This document shows positions 41,891 to 51,209 of a DNA stretch of 64,000 nucleotides, one piece after another. Every line of letters begins with the position of its first letter. Position 1 is the first letter of the stretch. The notes beneath the pieces were generated by a model. The model saw only the letters and a program-made list of their open reading frames with translations, ran no database searches and was not told the origin of the DNA. Both the position numbers and the translations under genes were made by a program. The stretch comes from CAVSMC01 sp963798655 (GTDB lineage: Bacteria > Pseudomonadota > Gammaproteobacteria > Burkholderiales > Casimicrobiaceae): NCBI GenBank assembly GCA_963798655.1, contig CAWCUH010000004.1, forward strand, positions 434,001-498,000, in the 5' to 3' direction.

Positions 41891-42811
41891 CGTCGGCTCG
41901 CGCGCCGTCTCCGCGGCGCGGCGTATCTCGATCACGACCCGATCGATCACGTCCGCATCGTCGAGCAGCGCATTGTGCGCAACGCCGGCGAGCACGACGT
42001 TCTCCGCCCAGTCGAGCTGCGACGACGTCTGCGGCGTCACCATCGAGTCGTGCCACGACCATAGCGAGACGACCGGCACGCCGCGCGTGCGCTCGACGTT
42101 CAGCTCCTCGAGCCACGGGTTGTGCGGTCGCATCTCGGCGAGGCTTCGACCCGGAAAGAAGCGCGCATGGTGGCTGCCCCGGTGCGGCGCGCCGATCGTG
42201 ACGAGCCTCGCGACGCGCGCTCCTCCGAAGCGGCGCAGATACGCGCGGCTCACGAGCCCGCCCATGCTGTGCGCGACGATCACGACCGATCGTGCGCCGG
42301 TCGCCGCAAGCACCGCGTCGATCTTCGCCGCGAGTTGCTCGGCGAACAGCTCGATCGACGCGAGCGGCGGCCCGTACGTGAGCGCGTAGACCGGCGCGAT
42401 GCCGCGCGCGGCGAGACCGCGTCGAAAGCCGTACCAGATGCCCGCGTTGCACATGACGCCGTGCACCAGCATCACCGGCAGCCGCGCCGGCGCCGGCGGC
42501 GGATCCGGCATCAGCCACCGATAGAGCACCATGCGCACGCCGGAGCGCGACAGTGCACGCATCTCGTCCCAGAAAAGTCTCGCGCGCTCGCGCGGCGTGA
42601 GCCGAACCGCGTCGGGCGCGCGCACGCCGAAGCGCCATGCGAGCGCGAACCACAGTGCCGTGAACAGGAACGGCACCGCGAGCCAGGCGAGCGGAAAGCC
42701 GACGACGAACCACCACGCGCTCGCACCGTGCGAAACCGCGATCACCGCCCAGCCGACATAAGCGGCGATGCCGCCGACGATCATCGCCGCGAGTGAAAGC
42801 GCCGTCACCAT
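41855..42811 (-). CDS. Membrane-anchored alpha/beta hydrolase (lipase-like)
   Basis: A 318-residue alpha/beta-hydrolase with two N-terminal membrane helices (residues 4-28 and 33-60). The oxyanion region LVHGVMCNAGIW is at 115-126. The nucleophile elbow AHSMG (Ser182) has Ala in place of the first Gly, as in some bacterial lipases and PGAP1-like esterases. Catalytic Asp/His candidates are in SWHDSMV and AGVAHNALL. The C-terminus runs into the 122-bp repeat. A role in hydrolysing stored or membrane lipid esters is inferred from the neighbours. Confidence 0.85.
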   Translation of the reverse strand: MVTALSLAAMIVGGIAAYVGWAVIAVSHGASAWWFVVGFPLAWLAVPFLFTALWFALAWRFGVRAPDAVRLTPRERARLFWDEMRALSRSGVRMVLYRWLMPDPPPAPARLPVMLVHGVMCNAGIWYGFRRGLAARGIAPVYALTYGPPLASIELFAEQLAAKIDAVLAATGARSVVIVAHSMGGLVSRAYLRRFGGARVARLVTIGAPHRGSHHARFFPGRSLAEMRPHNPWLEELNVERTRGVPVVSLWSWHDSMVTPQTSSQLDWAENVVLAGVAHNALLDDADVIDRVVIEIRRAAETAREPTQRPSATQTLPR

Positions 42812-42882
42812 TGCCGGACGTCAGCGCGCCGCTGCATGCCGGCGCGCATTGCCGCTCTGCGTAACTCGCCTGTGCAGCGCGC

Positions 42883-43815
42883 TCATGTCGCGTCGCCCGC
42901 CGTTTGCGCGCGCCACGTGCGCAGCGCCGCCAGCGTGCCGCCGAGCTCGGCGATGAGCTGGACGCCGGGCAGTGTCTTGCGCACGCGTCGCGTCATCTCG
43001 CCGCCCGCCCACAGCGCGATCGACGACGGCAGCTGACGGCGCAGCGTCGCGAGACCGTCGCCGGCCTGGCGCACCGGGAACGCCGACGAGAACGACAGCG
43101 CGAGCACGTTCGTGCGGTGCGCGATCGCGGCGCGGCGAATGTCGTCGAGCGGTGTCTGCGTGCCGAGCGACAGGCACTGCGCGCCTTCGGGCACGAGCAG
43201 CGCCTCGACCATCAGCAAGCCGAGGCCGTGCTGCTCGCCGGGGAACGTCGTCAGCAGCACCTTCGGCGTTCCGTTCGCGCGCGGAAACGCATTGATCGCG
43301 GTGCGCAACGCGACCTGCAGCTGCTCGGTGTACAGGTGCTCCTCGAACACCTGCAGCTCACCGCGCATCCACGCCTCGCCGACCGCACGGTTCAGCAGCG
43401 AGAGCGTGTCGATGACGAACGCCTGCAGTCCCTGCCTCATGAGCAGGTTGGCGAGCGCGATCGACAGTGCCGGCCCGTCGTGCGCGCTGAGCAGCGCAAG
43501 GATCTCGCGCTCGAGCGGCAGCGGCGCCTGATCGCGCCGGTTCGACGCGCGCGCATCGGCAAGCGCCACGAGCTCGTCGTACGAGTTCGCGATGATCTTG
43601 CCGGGCCGCACGCCGACGTCCAGCAGCCGCTTCATTGCCCGAAGCTTCTGCACATCGGCATGCGAGTACTCGCGCTCGCCGTTGTCGTCGCGGTCCGGCT
43701 TGGGAAAGCCGTAACGGCGCTCCCACATCCGCAGCACGTCCTTCGACAGGCCGGTCTCGCGCTCGACGGCGCTGATGTTGAAGAGGACGGCGCCCGCTTC
43801 GCTCGGTCGGTTCAT
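42883..43815 (-). CDS. MerR-family regulator with B12-binding domain, CarH-like
   Basis: A 310-residue regulator. The MerR helix-turn-helix (NISAVERETGLSKDVLRMWERRYGFPKP) is at about residues 13-40. A four-helix cap follows, containing W149-x9-E159-H160, then a cobalamin-binding domain with E194-x-H196-x-x-G199. This Wx9EH plus (E/D)xHxxG pair is the signature of CarH/LitR photoreceptors, which bind adenosylcobalamin and release DNA in light. The ATG at 43815 suits the family start; the frame extends upstream to 43923 toward the tRNA. The target genes are not evident. Confidence 0.85.
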   Translation of the reverse strand: MNRPSEAGAVLFNISAVERETGLSKDVLRMWERRYGFPKPDRDDNGEREYSHADVQKLRAMKRLLDVGVRPGKIIANSYDELVALADARASNRRDQAPLPLEREILALLSAHDGPALSIALANLLMRQGLQAFVIDTLSLLNRAVGEAWMRGELQVFEEHLYTEQLQVALRTAINAFPRANGTPKVLLTTFPGEQHGLGLLMVEALLVPEGAQCLSLGTQTPLDDIRRAAIAHRTNVLALSFSSAFPVRQAGDGLATLRRQLPSSIALWAGGEMTRRVRKTLPGVQLIAELGGTLAALRTWRAQTAGDAT

Positions 43816-43944
43816 CTCGATGACGGCGCACCGCGCGACGCGCGGAATCCGCGCTGATTGTACGGGCTCGTGCGCCCACTGCTGCACGCGTGCGATGCGC
43901 CCGGCGTGACGCGCGTACGCCAATCGGCGATAATGGCGGGCTGT

Positions 43945-44021
43945 GGCGAGCTAGCTCAGTTGGTTAGAGCAGAGGAATCATAATCCTTTGGTCGGGGGTT
44001 CGAGTCCCTCGCTCGCTACCC
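43945..44021 (+). tRNA. tRNA-Met (CAT anticodon)
   Basis: A cloverleaf folds fully: the acceptor GGCGAGC pairs with GCTCGCT (one G-T pair). The D arm is GCTC/GAGC, the anticodon stem GAGGA/TCCTT with loop ATCATAA, and the T arm GGGGG-TTCGAGT-CCCTC. The 3' end after discriminator A reads CCC instead of CCA, so CCA must be added or completed enzymatically. It lacks initiator features, so it is elongator tRNA-Met; tRNA-Ile with a modified CAT anticodon is less likely but cannot be fully excluded. Confidence 0.95.
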
Positions 44022-44144
44022 CATTCCAGCGCGCGAACCTCTGTTCGGCACGTCCCCGGCGAGGTTCGCGGCCGACCCGCCGGGCAACCCCATCGACATG
44101 CCGCGCGTGACGCCGTTGGACTCGTCGCCGGTTCGCCGGCGCCA

Positions 44145-46637
44145 TCAGCGGCGTTTCAACAGGCGGCCGATCGTCGCGCTGCCAGTCAACGCCGCGAGCA
44201 ACGCCGGCGCGCGGTCGACGACCACGCCGGCGAGGAACAGCAAGAGCGCGAGCGCGATGAGCGAGCGATCGGGTTCACCGTCAGCTCGCAACCTTGGAGA
44301 AGACCGCGACGCGACGGTTGAATCCCAGTCGCCGACGAGGCCGGCCTTGATCCAGTCGGCGAGCGCAGGATTCGTTCCCCATGTTTCCGCCTCGCCGCGA
44401 CGGCTGCGCAAATGCACCAGGCGCTGCGTGCCAAGCGCCGTGGAGATCACGAACGTGTACAGACCCGCGCCGTTGTCCGGCAGCATCGCGCGCATGCGAC
44501 CGGCGGCGACATAATCGCCGTGAACGACCCGCGCTTCGCCCGTCGGCGCGATCATTGCCATCGAGACGCCTTCTGGGCCAGCCCAACCGCGGGCCGCGCG
44601 AACGTCGGCATCGACTTGCAGTCCGGCGGGCCCATCGGACACCGCGAGCGCGAGCATTCCATCTGTCGGCGTGCTGCTGATCCAATCGGCGAGGCCGCCG
44701 GCGAGCTCGGGCCACGCGCGCCACCCCATCCATCGCGGGGTCCAGCGCCCGAGCCCGCAGGTCACCGCGACCACTCGGCCGAGCCCGGAAGACTGGAGAG
44801 CGACAACAGGGTCGCCGCGCTCCGTCTGCACAGGCACCGACGCATTGGGCCGCGAGCGCGCGACGGCGTACGCGGCGATCGCCGGCCAATCGTCGAAGCG
44901 GCCCGGCGCAAACGGCAGGAGGTCCGACTGCGTCACGGCGATCGTTCCGCGCTCGATGCGCGCACGACGACGCTCCATCGCCGAGCGCATGGCGAGCGGA
45001 AGCTCCGCTGCCTCGTCGACGCGCACAACCGCGCCGTTGCCGTCGACTAGGCGCTCGAGCGCATTCACGTCGGCGTCTTGTCCCACCGCCAGCGCAATCG
45101 TCTCGACGTGCGCACGCTCGAGCCGCGCGCGCAACTCGGCCCGCGGAGCGTCGTCCACGAAGCCGTCGGTGACCAGCACGAGGATGCGTCGCGATCCGCT
45201 CGATCGCTCGAGTTCGTCGAGCGCCGTCGCGAGCGCCGGCGCGAGCCGCGTTCCACCGGAGGGTGTGACCGGCCAATCCCTGGCGAGCATCTGCGTCGCC
45301 GCTCGCGCAGGAGCGAGCGGCATCAGCACGCGCGCCGCGACGTCGAATACGACGAGACTCAGGAAATCCCGCTCGGTGAGCCCGCGCGCCGTTTCGAGCA
45401 CCGCGCGCTGCGCGAGCTGAAACCGATCCACGCCTGCGCTTCCCTCGCCCATGCTGCCCGACTTGTCGACGACGAACGCAACGCTCGCCGGTTGCACCCG
45501 TGCGGCGGGCTCCGACGCCACCGGCAGCAGCGACTCGAGATCCGAGCCCTGATATCCGCCGCGGCCGAACGAGCGCTCGCCGCCGAGCGCCATCAGTCCC
45601 ACGCCGTACTCGCGCACGGCCGAGGAGAGCGCGCGCCAGAAGCGAGGGCTCGCATCGGCCACGGCAACGTCGTCGAGAATGACGGCTCGATAGCCGCCGA
45701 GCGCGTCGGCGTACGCATCGAGGCGCACGGACGAAACGACGTCGAGCGGCCAGCCGCCGTCGCGCAAGCTGTGCGAAAGAGGCCCGGCCGAACCCTGCGC
45801 GTAGAGGATCTGCCCGCGAGGGACGACGTCGAGCGCGGCTGCGTTCGCGAGCGCGTCGAGCGTTCGCCCGGTCGATGAGTCCTCGACCGCGACATCGACG
45901 ACGAGCACGCCACTGCGTTTCGCGTCGAACGCGAGGCTTGCGCGACCTGTCGAATCCGCCTCGGCGATCGCCTGCTGCTGTTCGCCGCCGGGCGCGGCCG
46001 CTCGCGCGCGCACGCGAAGCGGCCGATCGAGCCGGCCGGCAAGTTGCACGCTCGCGCGAATCGGCTGGCCGACCCGCGCGCGGTCGGGCACGAGCACTTC
46101 CGCGATGCGCGTATCGGGCGGCGCGCGCGCGACGGCGACCCAGCGCACCGGCAGGCGCGCGTCGCGCGCGGCAGCGAGCGCGCGTCGCGTGTCACCCGCG
46201 TTCTCCATGCCGTCGGACACGACGACGACGCCGTCGAGCGGCGTTCTCGCGTGCACGCTCAAGGCGGCGTCGATCGCGCCTTCGAGATTCGTCGTGCCGG
46301 GATCGAGGTCCGCCGCCGAGTCGGCCAGCCGCGTCGACGGCACGCCATGTCGGCCTGCGAATTCGATCAGCTGCACGTCGGCACGCCAAGTCGATTCCAG
46401 CTGCTGCAACACTCGCGCGACGGCGGCGTCGCTTTCGCCGCGCGGCATGCTCGCCGACCGATCGACGACAACCAGCATACGCGCTCGCCCGCGCGGATCG
46501 AGCCACGAGCTGCCGAGCAGCGCGAGCGCGAGAGCGCACAGCGCCGCCGCCTGCAGCACGATCGCGAACGACGTGCGCGATCGGGCCGGGCGCGCGCGCC
46601 AACGAAAGAGCGTCCGTCTCGGGAACGCGAGTCTCAT
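44145..46637 (-). CDS. Large membrane vWA-domain protein
   Basis: An 830-residue protein with an N-terminal membrane helix and a first von Willebrand A domain with a MIDAS motif (VVVDRSASMP). A middle region resembles the class I amidotransferase-like domain of such proteins (GYRAVILDDVAVAD, GLMALGGERSFGRGGY). A second vWA domain follows (FVVDKSGSMGEG, VLVTDGFVDD), with a C-terminal helix near residue 800. It is the last gene of the MoxR-DUF58-BatA-vWA module and overlaps the BatA-like gene by 4 bp (ATGA). It probably acts at the membrane in a metal-dependent assembly with the MoxR ATPase. Confidence 0.85.
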   Translation of the reverse strand: MRLAFPRRTLFRWRARPARSRTSFAIVLQAAALCALALALLGSSWLDPRGRARMLVVVDRSASMPRGESDAAVARVLQQLESTWRADVQLIEFAGRHGVPSTRLADSAADLDPGTTNLEGAIDAALSVHARTPLDGVVVVSDGMENAGDTRRALAAARDARLPVRWVAVARAPPDTRIAEVLVPDRARVGQPIRASVQLAGRLDRPLRVRARAAAPGGEQQQAIAEADSTGRASLAFDAKRSGVLVVDVAVEDSSTGRTLDALANAAALDVVPRGQILYAQGSAGPLSHSLRDGGWPLDVVSSVRLDAYADALGGYRAVILDDVAVADASPRFWRALSSAVREYGVGLMALGGERSFGRGGYQGSDLESLLPVASEPAARVQPASVAFVVDKSGSMGEGSAGVDRFQLAQRAVLETARGLTERDFLSLVVFDVAARVLMPLAPARAATQMLARDWPVTPSGGTRLAPALATALDELERSSGSRRILVLVTDGFVDDAPRAELRARLERAHVETIALAVGQDADVNALERLVDGNGAVVRVDEAAELPLAMRSAMERRRARIERGTIAVTQSDLLPFAPGRFDDWPAIAAYAVARSRPNASVPVQTERGDPVVALQSSGLGRVVAVTCGLGRWTPRWMGWRAWPELAGGLADWISSTPTDGMLALAVSDGPAGLQVDADVRAARGWAGPEGVSMAMIAPTGEARVVHGDYVAAGRMRAMLPDNGAGLYTFVISTALGTQRLVHLRSRRGEAETWGTNPALADWIKAGLVGDWDSTVASRSSPRLRADGEPDRSLIALALLLFLAGVVVDRAPALLAALTGSATIGRLLKRR

Positions 46638-48214
46638 CGCGCGTCGGCGCGATCGCCGAGGCCGGCTCGACGGCGCTGTCGCGCGAGCGCGAGCAGCTCC
46701 CAGACGAGCACCAGCAGCGCAGCAGCGAGCATCGGCCGTTGCGATCCGCGCAAGCCTGCGGCCGTCGGTGCGGCAGCGCTCGTGTGCACGCGCGTGTCGG
46801 CCTTCGGCATCGGGGTGACTCGTGCCGATCCGGCGCCGCGGTCGACGACGGCGACCTCTTCCAGCAGCCCATCGCCGAGCAACTGTTCGAACATCAGGTC
46901 GACGAGAAGCGGAATCCCGGGACGACGCGTTGCGTCTTCCGAGCTGAAGTCGAGCGATGTCTCGACAAGACGCGCCGGCGCGTGCCGCCTCACGATCACG
47001 GGCTCGCCTGCGATCGTGAGCACCACGTCGTCCGACGGCGCGACGTCGAGATGCGCTGCGACACGAAAGGCCTCGGCGTCGATGCCCATGCGACGCGACT
47101 GCGCTACCGACGCCGACCAGTGGGCAGCTCCGCGCATGGCCGTCGCCACGCGGTCGGCGCGCACCCGGACGGTCGGCAACGGCTCCGGCGGACGAGGCCC
47201 GCCGCAATCGAGCAGCGCTTCGACGCGGGGCGTACGCGTGTCGGCAGCGGCGAGACCCGGGTGTGCCGCGATGGCGGCGGCGAGCGCGGGTGGGCAAGTC
47301 GGATCGACTGCCACCGCACGCCTGCGCAGTCCCGCGACGTCGAGGACGATCTCGTCGTCTTCGGGCAGCGCGTCGTGGGGGCGCAACGAAGCGACCACGC
47401 GCGCCTGCGCCGCCACCGACGCGCGCACGAGCACGGAGCCTTGCGGCGGGACCTCGACGGTGCTTCGCTCGATCGGGTCCGAGGCGTTCGACACGACGAC
47501 ATCGCGGGTCTCCGCAACCGAGCCTCCGTTGGTGACCTTGACGAGCAGGTCTCGCTTGTCCGGATCGAGCAAGTCCCGGCGCACCGACAGCCGCTCGATT
47601 CCGACGTTGCGCGCGACGCTGCCGACGCGGATCACGCGATCGGCGCGCGTTTCGCCGTCCCACGCGAGAAGCGCCGGATGCGCGCCGTCGGTCAGCAGCC
47701 AGTGGCGCGACTCGGGGCGCAGCAGCGCAACGGGTGGGGCTGCCGGCGTGCTGACGCCCACGTCGCCGGCGATCGCCGCGTACGTGGCATCGTCGAGATC
47801 GGCGAAGCGCCGCCACGGTCTGCCGAGCGTGCGCACCTCGAGATCGGCGCCCGCCAATTCGCCGAGCGAAGCACGCGCCTGCGCGAAGCCTTCGGCGAGC
47901 CTCGTTCCACGCGTCTCGCGCGTGAGCATGCTGAGCGAATCGTCGATCCACAGCGTCACGCGCTGCTGCCTCGTCGCGACGCGCGGCTCCGCGAGCGCGA
48001 CGAAGAACAGCGCCGCGAGAAGCGCACGCCGGCGCCACGCGGAGTCGGGCGGCCGCCGTTCATGTCCCGCGGAGCGCGGCGCGCCCGATTCGCGCCACAG
48101 CGCGAGACGTGAGACGAGCAATCGATTCGGCAGACGTTGCGGCCGATGCAGCCAGCGTATCAGCGGCAGCAGCGCGAGTCCGAACAGCCACCCGGGCGCA
48201 ATGAAGCTCAGCAA
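46634..48214 (-). CDS. BatA-like protein with aerotolerance N-terminal domain
   Basis: A 526-residue membrane protein. It opens with the BatA/aerotolerance-regulator type hydrophobic segment LLSFIAPGWLFGLALLPLIRWLHRP. A degenerate vWA region (LWIDDSLSMLTRETRG) follows, with a C-terminal helix (RPMLAAALLVLVWELLALARQ). The start is taken as TTG at 48214 because the conserved LLSF opening begins there and it overlaps the DUF58 stop; no ATG or GTG fits. It is third in the MoxR module. The start codon is the weakest point. Confidence 0.78.
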   Translation of the reverse strand: MLSFIAPGWLFGLALLPLIRWLHRPQRLPNRLLVSRLALWRESGAPRSAGHERRPPDSAWRRRALLAALFFVALAEPRVATRQQRVTLWIDDSLSMLTRETRGTRLAEGFAQARASLGELAGADLEVRTLGRPWRRFADLDDATYAAIAGDVGVSTPAAPPVALLRPESRHWLLTDGAHPALLAWDGETRADRVIRVGSVARNVGIERLSVRRDLLDPDKRDLLVKVTNGGSVAETRDVVVSNASDPIERSTVEVPPQGSVLVRASVAAQARVVASLRPHDALPEDDEIVLDVAGLRRRAVAVDPTCPPALAAAIAAHPGLAAADTRTPRVEALLDCGGPRPPEPLPTVRVRADRVATAMRGAAHWSASVAQSRRMGIDAEAFRVAAHLDVAPSDDVVLTIAGEPVIVRRHAPARLVETSLDFSSEDATRRPGIPLLVDLMFEQLLGDGLLEEVAVVDRGAGSARVTPMPKADTRVHTSAAAPTAAGLRGSQRPMLAAALLVLVWELLALARQRRRAGLGDRADAR

Positions 48215-49092
48215 ATCGACCGCGCCTCGACGAGATGGCGGATCAGCACGTTCTGCCACGGGCGTCCGACCTGCCAGTCCGTGAACGCGATGCCGCTGCG
48301 CATGCAGAAGGCGCGCAGGCGCCGGGACATTGCCGCGCGCTCGGCGAGCGCGAGGCTGCGAGCGGAGTCGGTGAGCGTCACGTGCATCCGCCGACCCGTC
48401 TCGATGTCGACGAGGTCCGCCTCGCCGATCGCCGCGCGCACATTCGTATCGGCGGCATCGGTCAACTGCAGCGCGTGGAGCACCGTGCTGCGCTGAGCCA
48501 GCGCGGCGAGATCGCCGCGCATCTCGTCGTCGGCGAGAAAATCGCTGATGACGAACACCGAAGCCGCGCCGCGAACGTACGGCACGCAGACACCGAGGTC
48601 GGAGCGCTCGCCCTCGGCAGGCGGCGTGAGCGCCGCCAGCACGCGGGCGATCGCCGCGTAGTGGCGCGGTCCGCGGCCCGACGGACATTGCGCCAGCACG
48701 CGGACGCCGAAGACGAGCAGGCCGACGCGATGGCCGAGTTCGAGCAGCGCGTACGCCATCGCGGCGGCCGCGTGCAACGCGGCGCGCCATTTCACCGCGC
48801 CCGGCGCCGCCATCGACGAGCTCGCGTCGAGCACGATGGTCCAGTCGGATACCGACTCGGATTCGAAGCGGCGGACGATGGGACGCTGGCGTCTCGCCGT
48901 CTGCCGCCAGTCGATGTGGCGCACCTCATCGCCGGGCGTGTAGTCGCGGTGGTCGAGGTGCTGGATGCCGACGCCGGCGCGCCTTCTGACGGTGCGCGAC
49001 CCCGTGCTTCGCGACAGCCGCTCGGTCAGCAGGTGCGCGGCCGCGCGCGCAAACGCGTTCAACTCGCCTTCGCCCGGCAGCGCGGCGCGCAT
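48208..49092 (-). CDS. DUF58 domain protein
   Basis: A 294-residue soluble protein with the DUF58 signature GIQHLDHRDYTPGDEVRHIDWRQTARR. A vWA-like core follows (DWTIVLDASSSMAAPG). DUF58 proteins always accompany MoxR ATPases, probably as adaptors to membrane vWA partners. The ATG at 49092 overlaps the MoxR stop (ATGA), so the stoichiometry is likely coupled. The longer open frame to 49875 is the antisense-like extension inside MoxR and is rejected. Confidence 0.88.
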   Translation of the reverse strand: MRAALPGEGELNAFARAAAHLLTERLSRSTGSRTVRRRAGVGIQHLDHRDYTPGDEVRHIDWRQTARRQRPIVRRFESESVSDWTIVLDASSSMAAPGAVKWRAALHAAAAMAYALLELGHRVGLLVFGVRVLAQCPSGRGPRHYAAIARVLAALTPPAEGERSDLGVCVPYVRGAASVFVISDFLADDEMRGDLAALAQRSTVLHALQLTDAADTNVRAAIGEADLVDIETGRRMHVTLTDSARSLALAERAAMSRRLRAFCMRSGIAFTDWQVGRPWQNVLIRHLVEARSIC

Positions 49093-50114
49093 CAGACCCG
49101 CGCGCGCCATTGCTCGATCACCGACGCGACGATCGAATCCGCATCGAATCCTCCGAGCTCGCTCTCCAGACGAAGCAGGATCCTGTGCCGCAGGACCGGC
49201 AGCGCCACCGCGGCGATGTCGTCGATGTCGACGTGCGAGCGGCCGGCCATCACCGCGCGCACGCGCGCCGTTCGCACCAGCGCCTGCAGCGCTCGCGGGC
49301 TCGCGCCGTATCGGATGTGCTGCGCGGGCGCGTCCCGGCCGCTCGCCCGTTCCGGCTGCGTCGCGACGATCAGGTCGATTGCCGCGTCCTTGCAGCGCTC
49401 GGCGATGAGCACGCTGCGGCACAGCTCGGTGATCCGCGCGACGTCCTCGGCCGCTGCGATCGCTCTCAGCGTATCGGCAGGCTCGGCATCGAGCGACACG
49501 TCCAGCATGCCGCGAAGTGCTTCTCGCGCGGGGAACGGTACGTTCAGCTTGAACATGAAACGGTCGAGCTGCGCTTCGGGCAGCGGGTACGTTCCCTCGA
49601 GCTCGATCGGATTCTGCGTCGCGAGCACGCAGAAGGGCGCCGGCAGCCGGTGCGTCGTGCCGGCGTGCGTCACCTGCCGCTCCTGCATCGCCTCGAGGAG
49701 CGCCGCCTGTGTTCGCGGCGTCGCGCGGTTGATCTCGTCGACGAGCACGAGCTGCGCGAAGATCGGGCCGGGCCGAAACTCGAAGCGCGACGCGGCGCCG
49801 GCTGTGCTCGCGTAGATCTCCGCGCCGGTCACGTCGGCCGGCATCAGATCGGGCGTGCATTGCACGCGTGCCCATTGCAGGCCGAGCGCGGCGGCGAGGG
49901 CCTTGGCGAGATGAGTCTTGCCGAGACCCGGCAGACCCTCGATCAGCACGTGACCGCCGGCGAACACCGCGCTCACCAGGTGCTCGACGAGCTCGCCCTG
50001 ACCGACGATGACCCCGTCGAGCAGCGCGCGCACGTCGTGCAGCGTGCGATGCGCTTGCGCGTACGCGTCGGCGGCTTGCGCGCTCAACGGCGCTGTTCGG
50101 TGGCCTTCATCCAT
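49092..50114 (-). CDS. MoxR-family AAA+ ATPase
   Basis: A 340-residue MoxR ATPase of the AAA+ class. Walker A is GLPGLGKT at 60-67, Walker B LVLVDEINRA, sensor 1 LATQNPIE, and the C-terminal lid contains the GASPRALQ sensor 2 region. MoxR proteins act as chaperones for metal insertion or complex assembly together with DUF58 and vWA proteins. The first residues overlap the end of the preceding gene by 31 bp, so the true start may be somewhat downstream. It is the first of the four-gene MoxR module. Confidence 0.93.
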   Translation of the reverse strand: MDEGHRTAPLSAQAADAYAQAHRTLHDVRALLDGVIVGQGELVEHLVSAVFAGGHVLIEGLPGLGKTHLAKALAAALGLQWARVQCTPDLMPADVTGAEIYASTAGAASRFEFRPGPIFAQLVLVDEINRATPRTQAALLEAMQERQVTHAGTTHRLPAPFCVLATQNPIELEGTYPLPEAQLDRFMFKLNVPFPAREALRGMLDVSLDAEPADTLRAIAAAEDVARITELCRSVLIAERCKDAAIDLIVATQPERASGRDAPAQHIRYGASPRALQALVRTARVRAVMAGRSHVDIDDIAAVALPVLRHRILLRLESELGGFDADSIVASVIEQWRARV

Positions 50115-51202
50115 GCTCGTACGTAGGCAGCCTGGCTCGGGGTCAACCGCGCGGTCTGCGCGGCCGCAGGGGACGTGGCGGCGGGCACGGCGTAATCCGT
50201 CGGCGCGTTCGCCGTCTGCTGCATCGGGTCGTTCTCCTCGAACGTCGCGCGCTGCTCCATGTCGGCTCGCGTCGCCGATGATAAGCCTCGCGCGCCGAGC
50301 TCGCGTCTTTGCGCCGGCACCGGGCTTGGCGACAGGCGCGAAAATCCGGCATCAGGCCGATTGTCGGGACTGTCGCCGGCCGAATGACTCGACCGCGCGG
50401 TGGATGCGGACGTTGCGACGCTCGAGACCACGGTGTCGACTGGCACGCGCGCGGCCGGACTTCCGGCGCTGCCGCGGTCGCCGGCGTTCGATGCTGCGGA
50501 TCGGCCCGCCTCGAACTCGATTCGATCGGCGCCTTTGACGACGTCCGCCGCCAACGAGGACCCGACCGCCCGATCGGCACGACCCGGTTCGGCGCCACGC
50601 AGAGCGTTCGTCAGCTCGCCGGCCACTTCCTCCGCGACGTTCCGCTCGACTTGCGGCGGCTGTCGCTCGACGACGCTCGCCGCGTGCGACGCGGCGGATC
50701 GCGACGATAGCGCGTGGTCGGGGATCATGAAGACGAGCGTCGCGAACGCCGCGCATGCGAGCGAGAAACACAGCGCAGCGAACAGGCGCGCGGATGCGGG
50801 TGTTTCCTCGACGAGGCGCAGGCTGTGCGGCGCCCTTGCATTGGCCCAGTGCTCGAGCCGCGCCACGGCCGCTTCGCGCGCCGCGGTCTGCGCGCCGCGG
50901 CCCATTTCGACCCAGGTGGAGAACGCCGACGCCCCGTCGGCGCGGCGGTCCGCCCACAGCGCGCAAGCGGCATCCGAGGGCCGACGCAATCCCGCCCGCG
51001 CAAGCAGCGCAACCCAAAGCACGGCCGTCACGAGGAGCACGATTTCCGTGCGAACCGGCAACGATGCAACGCGCAGCGCCGCGGCGAGCAGCATCGTCGC
51101 GCCCGTGCTCCACAAGCCGAGTCGAGCCGCGCCGAGAAATTCGCCCCGCCAGATCCGGCGTCGCACCGCGGCCATCAGGGATTGCACTGCGGAATTGGGC
51201 AT
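50084..51202 (-). CDS. Membrane protein of a MoxR-associated cluster, unknown family
   Basis: A 372-residue protein with two early membrane helices (about 28-45 and 52-68) and a third at about 140-158. A long low-complexity Ser/Ala/Arg-rich region follows (about 175-330), ending in a short helical tail (LTPSQAAYVRAWMKATE). I do not recognise a domain. The 31-bp overlap with MoxR and the unbroken strand suggest one operon. The disordered stretch may be periplasmic and act as a tether or partner for the vWA proteins; this is inference. Confidence 0.65.
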   Translation of the reverse strand: MPNSAVQSLMAAVRRRIWRGEFLGAARLGLWSTGATMLLAAALRVASLPVRTEIVLLVTAVLWVALLARAGLRRPSDAACALWADRRADGASAFSTWVEMGRGAQTAAREAAVARLEHWANARAPHSLRLVEETPASARLFAALCFSLACAAFATLVFMIPDHALSSRSAASHAASVVERQPPQVERNVAEEVAGELTNALRGAEPGRADRAVGSSLAADVVKGADRIEFEAGRSAASNAGDRGSAGSPAARVPVDTVVSSVATSASTARSSHSAGDSPDNRPDAGFSRLSPSPVPAQRRELGARGLSSATRADMEQRATFEENDPMQQTANAPTDYAVPAATSPAAAQTARLTPSQAAYVRAWMKATEQRR

Positions 51203-51209
51203 GGACGGC

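Noticed and set aside
44145..48038. A 1297-codon open frame on the minus strand covering the vWA gene and more
   Set aside because: Only the part from 46637 has vWA and membrane features; the upstream extension is arginine-rich shadow coding opposite in phase to the BatA-like gene.
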